A DNA stretch of 25,293 bases from CAYLRY01 sp964386535 (lineage in GTDB: Bacteria > Chloroflexota > Dehalococcoidia > Dehalococcoidales > UBA3254): assembly GCA_964386535.1 (NCBI GenBank), contig CAYLRY010000043.1:1-25293 (forward strand), written 5' to 3'. Position numbers and translations under genes: made by a program. Shown here in pieces: positions 23,317 through 25,293 of this stretch; position 1 is the stretch's first letter, and each line of letters starts with the position of its first letter. Below the pieces are notes generated by a model. The model was not told where the DNA came from, searched no databases, and was given only the letters and a program-made list of their open reading frames with translations.

Positions 23317-23946
23317 TTATCCTTTCTTTGCACCCTGATAAACGTGCAGCAGCCTTTGGATCACCGTAACCACGCTTAAGACTGTTATGATTATCAGGAT
23401 AATGGTTAATTGATTAATTAAAAGGCCCAGTGCCAGTATAACCACTCTCTCAGTTCTTGTAAATATCCCAACCTGACAATCTATGTGTGCTGCCTCAGCC
23501 CTGGAGCGGATATAACTTACCAGAAAAGAGGCAGTTAAGGTAAGTCCGATCATCAGGATTATCCACTCGTTGAACACTTCAGGGTTGAAGAGGTAATAGG
23601 CCGTAATGCCCAGCAACATGGCTGCTTCTGAAAGGCGGTCAAGAGTGGAATCCAGAACACCGCCAAAACGGGTAACCTGATTGGTGTGGCGGGCCAGGGC
23701 GCCGTCAATAATATCAAAAAAACCAGAGAGGAGCATTACCCAACCGGAAGCAAAGAGATGCCCGGTACCGGCTAAAGCTGCTGCTGCCAATATGATAAAA
23801 AAACCGAACCAGGTAACCATATTGGGCTTAACATGTGTTCTGGCTAAAAGAGCCACAATGGGTTGTGTTATATAAACCTGTAAGCCTTTACGCAGTCCCT
23901 GTAACTTTGATCTGGATTCCTGCGTTTTATTTATGTTATTAGAGAT
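23317..23946 (-). CDS. CDP-alcohol phosphatidyltransferase
   Basis: Integral membrane enzyme that moves a phosphatidyl group from CDP-diacylglycerol to an alcohol. The signature D-G-x2-A-R-x8-G-x3-D-x3-D is complete (GTG numbering: D51, G52, A55, R56, G65, D69, D73), with several hydrophobic helices around it. The first standard start, GTG at 23856, would cut off the conserved N-terminal amphipathic region (LRKGLQVYITQPIVALLART), which is in frame upstream. That frame is open back to an AGGAGG whose 5-nt spacing points to an ATC at 23946 as start. I therefore extend the gene to 23946 (about 209 residues). The acceptor may be glycerol-phosphate or inositol-phosphate; the next gene is PimA-like, which hints at the latter. 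Confidence 0.82.
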   Translation of the reverse strand: MSNNINKTQESRSKLQGLRKGLQVYITQPIVALLARTHVKPNMVTWFGFFIILAAAALAGTGHLFASGWVMLLSGFFDIIDGALARHTNQVTRFGGVLDSTLDRLSEAAMLLGITAYYLFNPEVFNEWIILMIGLTLTASFLVSYIRSRAEAAHIDCQVGIFTRTERVVILALGLLINQLTIILIIITVLSVVTVIQRLLHVYQGAKKG

Positions 23947-23963
23947 GACGCCCTCCTGTTTGA

Positions 23964-25100
23964 TCAGTGAATATTCTTATTAGCTAAGGTCCTGGTATAA
24001 TAGTCCATCACTCTGCGTGAAACCTGATCCCAGCCATAGCTTGAGGCTTTCAGTAATCCTTTTTCTCCCATAGCTTTCCGCAGGGATTCATCTTTTATAA
24101 GTCTGGTTAAAGCCTGGGCCAGGGGTACTTTCTGTTTTGGAGGAACCAGCAGTCCTTCCGAGCTGTCATGGATAACACTGGCATAACCTGAAATATTGGA
24201 TGCCACTACAGGTTTTCCCGTGGCCATGGCCTCCAGTAGAACGATACCAAAGCTTTCATGCCCTGTGGCTGGGGCACAGAAGATATGGGCTGTTTTATAG
24301 TAGCGGGGCAATTCTTGAAAATTAACCCCACCGGTGAAAATAACATCCTTTAATCTGGCTCTGGTCACCATTTTTTCATACTTTGCTCTGAGCCGGGTGC
24401 CAGGTCCTACTATTATCAGCCTGCAATCAGGGAATTCCGGTTTGATAATTTCAAATGCGCGGATAAGATATTCTACTCCCTTACGTTTTTCCAATCTGCC
24501 TACAAACAGGATGTTGATTTTACCATCCTGTAATTCTGTAATGGGAGAAACGTTCGGATTGAAGTGCCCCAGATCAATCCCATTAGGAATAATTTCGTAG
24601 GTACTGGGAAAATGCTTGTTTACGAAATCACAAGCCGGCTGGGAAACCGCGATCCTGCCGTTTAGTTTATTGAACCATTTTTTATAAAAGCCACTCATAA
24701 AAATGAGTTTTGTCCAGCGGTAACTGGGCTTACTTTCAGTTGCATGGAAAGTGCCGATGTTAGTTGTTTTGGAGAGCGAAAGAACGGTAACACACAGTGT
24801 GGGCGCCAGTGGCTCATGTAAATGGATAATATCAAACTTTTCTCTTTCCAGTACTTCTTTAACTTTATTTCTTAAATTAATAGAAATCGTAATACGGGCA
24901 ATAGAACCACTGGTGGGAATCGGCCTGGGTTTACCTATGGCAATGAAGCGGTCACCGTAACCAAAAACAGGACTTGAGGCCGGTGCAATGATTTTTACAT
25001 TATGACCCATACGGGTAAAGTTTTGTTCCAGGTTTGAGATATGTTGTACAACTCCGCCGGGGTATGAAAAATCATAAGGTGAAACCAGTGCAATTTTCAT
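23964..25100 (-). CDS. GT4 glycosyltransferase, PimA-like
   Basis: GT-B fold enzyme of 378 residues. The N-terminal half begins KIALVSPYDFSYPGGVVQH with the GG loop (15-16). The C-terminal half has FVGRLEKRKGVEYLIRAF (199-216), GPG at 232, and the E-x7-E donor motif, Glu282 and Glu290, in HESFGIVLLEAMA. The opening resembles PimA, which mannosylates phosphatidylinositol, but the motif is shared with other GT4 enzymes. It lies 17 bp before the CDP-alcohol phosphatidyltransferase on the same strand, so the pair probably makes a glycosylated membrane lipid. The GGAGG lies about 13 nt from the ATG, a little far. Confidence 0.85.
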   Translation of the reverse strand: MKIALVSPYDFSYPGGVVQHISNLEQNFTRMGHNVKIIAPASSPVFGYGDRFIAIGKPRPIPTSGSIARITISINLRNKVKEVLEREKFDIIHLHEPLAPTLCVTVLSLSKTTNIGTFHATESKPSYRWTKLIFMSGFYKKWFNKLNGRIAVSQPACDFVNKHFPSTYEIIPNGIDLGHFNPNVSPITELQDGKINILFVGRLEKRKGVEYLIRAFEIIKPEFPDCRLIIVGPGTRLRAKYEKMVTRARLKDVIFTGGVNFQELPRYYKTAHIFCAPATGHESFGIVLLEAMATGKPVVASNISGYASVIHDSSEGLLVPPKQKVPLAQALTRLIKDESLRKAMGEKGLLKASSYGWDQVSRRVMDYYTRTLANKNIH

Positions 25101-25187
25101 AGCTCTTGCCAGCCTCCTTTCTGGAAACTGTATTAGCTGATATCAGCGTTTTTCTATGACTTAATCGAGGTATTTTGTCATAAAAAA

Positions 25188-25293
25188 TTATTCTTTCTTA
25201 GCAGGAGCCGCCTTTTTATTCTTTTTATTAGCTGTAGAATAGGTATAAATAAACTCTTCGGTCAAACGGTGAGCCTCCTCATCTGAGTACTGG
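25188..25293 (-). CDS. 3' end of an unknown gene, Lys/Ala-rich tail (partial)
   Basis: The frame is open from the window edge to TAA at 25188-25190. The last residues read EEAHRLTEEFIYTYSTANK, then a Lys/Ala/Pro tail (KAAPAKKE). It is on the same strand as the glycosyltransferase 87 bp downstream, so probably the same operon. Too little is present to name a family. Confidence 0.55.
   Translation of the reverse strand, partial: QYSDEEAHRLTEEFIYTYSTANKKNKKAAPAKKE

Noticed and set aside
1..25293. Archaeal host for the whole window
   Set aside because: RsgA, the PfkA type, CDP-alcohol phosphatidyltransferase, Shine-Dalgarno sites and sigma70-like promoters are bacterial; only the central block and PurP look archaeal.
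1..25293. tRNA genes or CRISPR arrays
   Set aside because: No T-loop GGTTCRA-type pattern with matching acceptor stem and no regular repeat-spacer series were found by reading both strands.

Overview
The window reads as a bacterial chromosome segment carrying one foreign, partly decayed block. Most core genes are bacterial in type: RsgA, adenylosuccinate synthetase, a CDP-alcohol phosphatidyltransferase, ATP-type PfkA and a DUF3417 alpha-glucan phosphorylase. They mostly have GGAGG-like ribosome binding sites, and several have sigma70-like promoters. The two tandem archaeal-type PurP genes, the PimA-like glycosyltransferase beside a phospholipid synthase and the TrkA-C membrane protein suggest an anaerobic Chloroflexota (Dehalococcoidia-like) host. 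That placement is an inference from gene content; no rRNA or tRNA gene is present to settle it.

Left part (1-5650, minus strand): a pfkA-glgP pair for glycogen breakdown and glycolysis, a small basic ORF, a TrkA-C membrane protein with a palindrome in its promoter, a gene-poor stretch with a perfect 60-bp palindrome, and a small secreted Cys-rich protein.

Foreign block (about 6060-13340): two MITE-like repeats, then the C-terminal piece of a HerA-like ATPase with a nuclease tail, a MntA/HepT toxin-antitoxin pair, a Cys-rich PD-(D/E)XK protein, an archaeal-type Orc1/Cdc6 initiator translationally coupled to a small ORF, and a frameshifted, truncated tyrosine recombinase. The recombinase is cut by an IS1380-family element with a decayed transposase. 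The Orc1/Cdc6 and recombinase genes each have a TATA-like box about 25 nt before the ATG and no well-placed Shine-Dalgarno sequence, as in archaeal leaderless genes. I read this as the remains of an archaeal-type plasmid or provirus in a bacterial genome. The repeats share ends with the IS and lie on both sides of the block.

Right part (13600-25293): a hydrolase remnant and a RelE/RHH toxin-antitoxin operon with a clear promoter; then a promoter, a folded leader RNA with a possible pseudoknot, and two PurP paralogs on the plus strand, separated by a perfect hairpin. Convergent to these lie a small pyrophosphatase-like gene and a long minus-strand series: partial gene, PimA-like glycosyltransferase, CDP-alcohol phosphatidyltransferase (apparently with a non-standard start codon), purA with a terminator, a PIN-domain protein, a small overlapping ORF, rsgA, and an unknown all-helical protein preceded by its own promoter and a hairpin-rich leader. 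PurP and PurA both act in late purine synthesis (AICAR to FAICAR, and IMP towards AMP).

No CRISPR array, tRNA or rRNA gene was seen.
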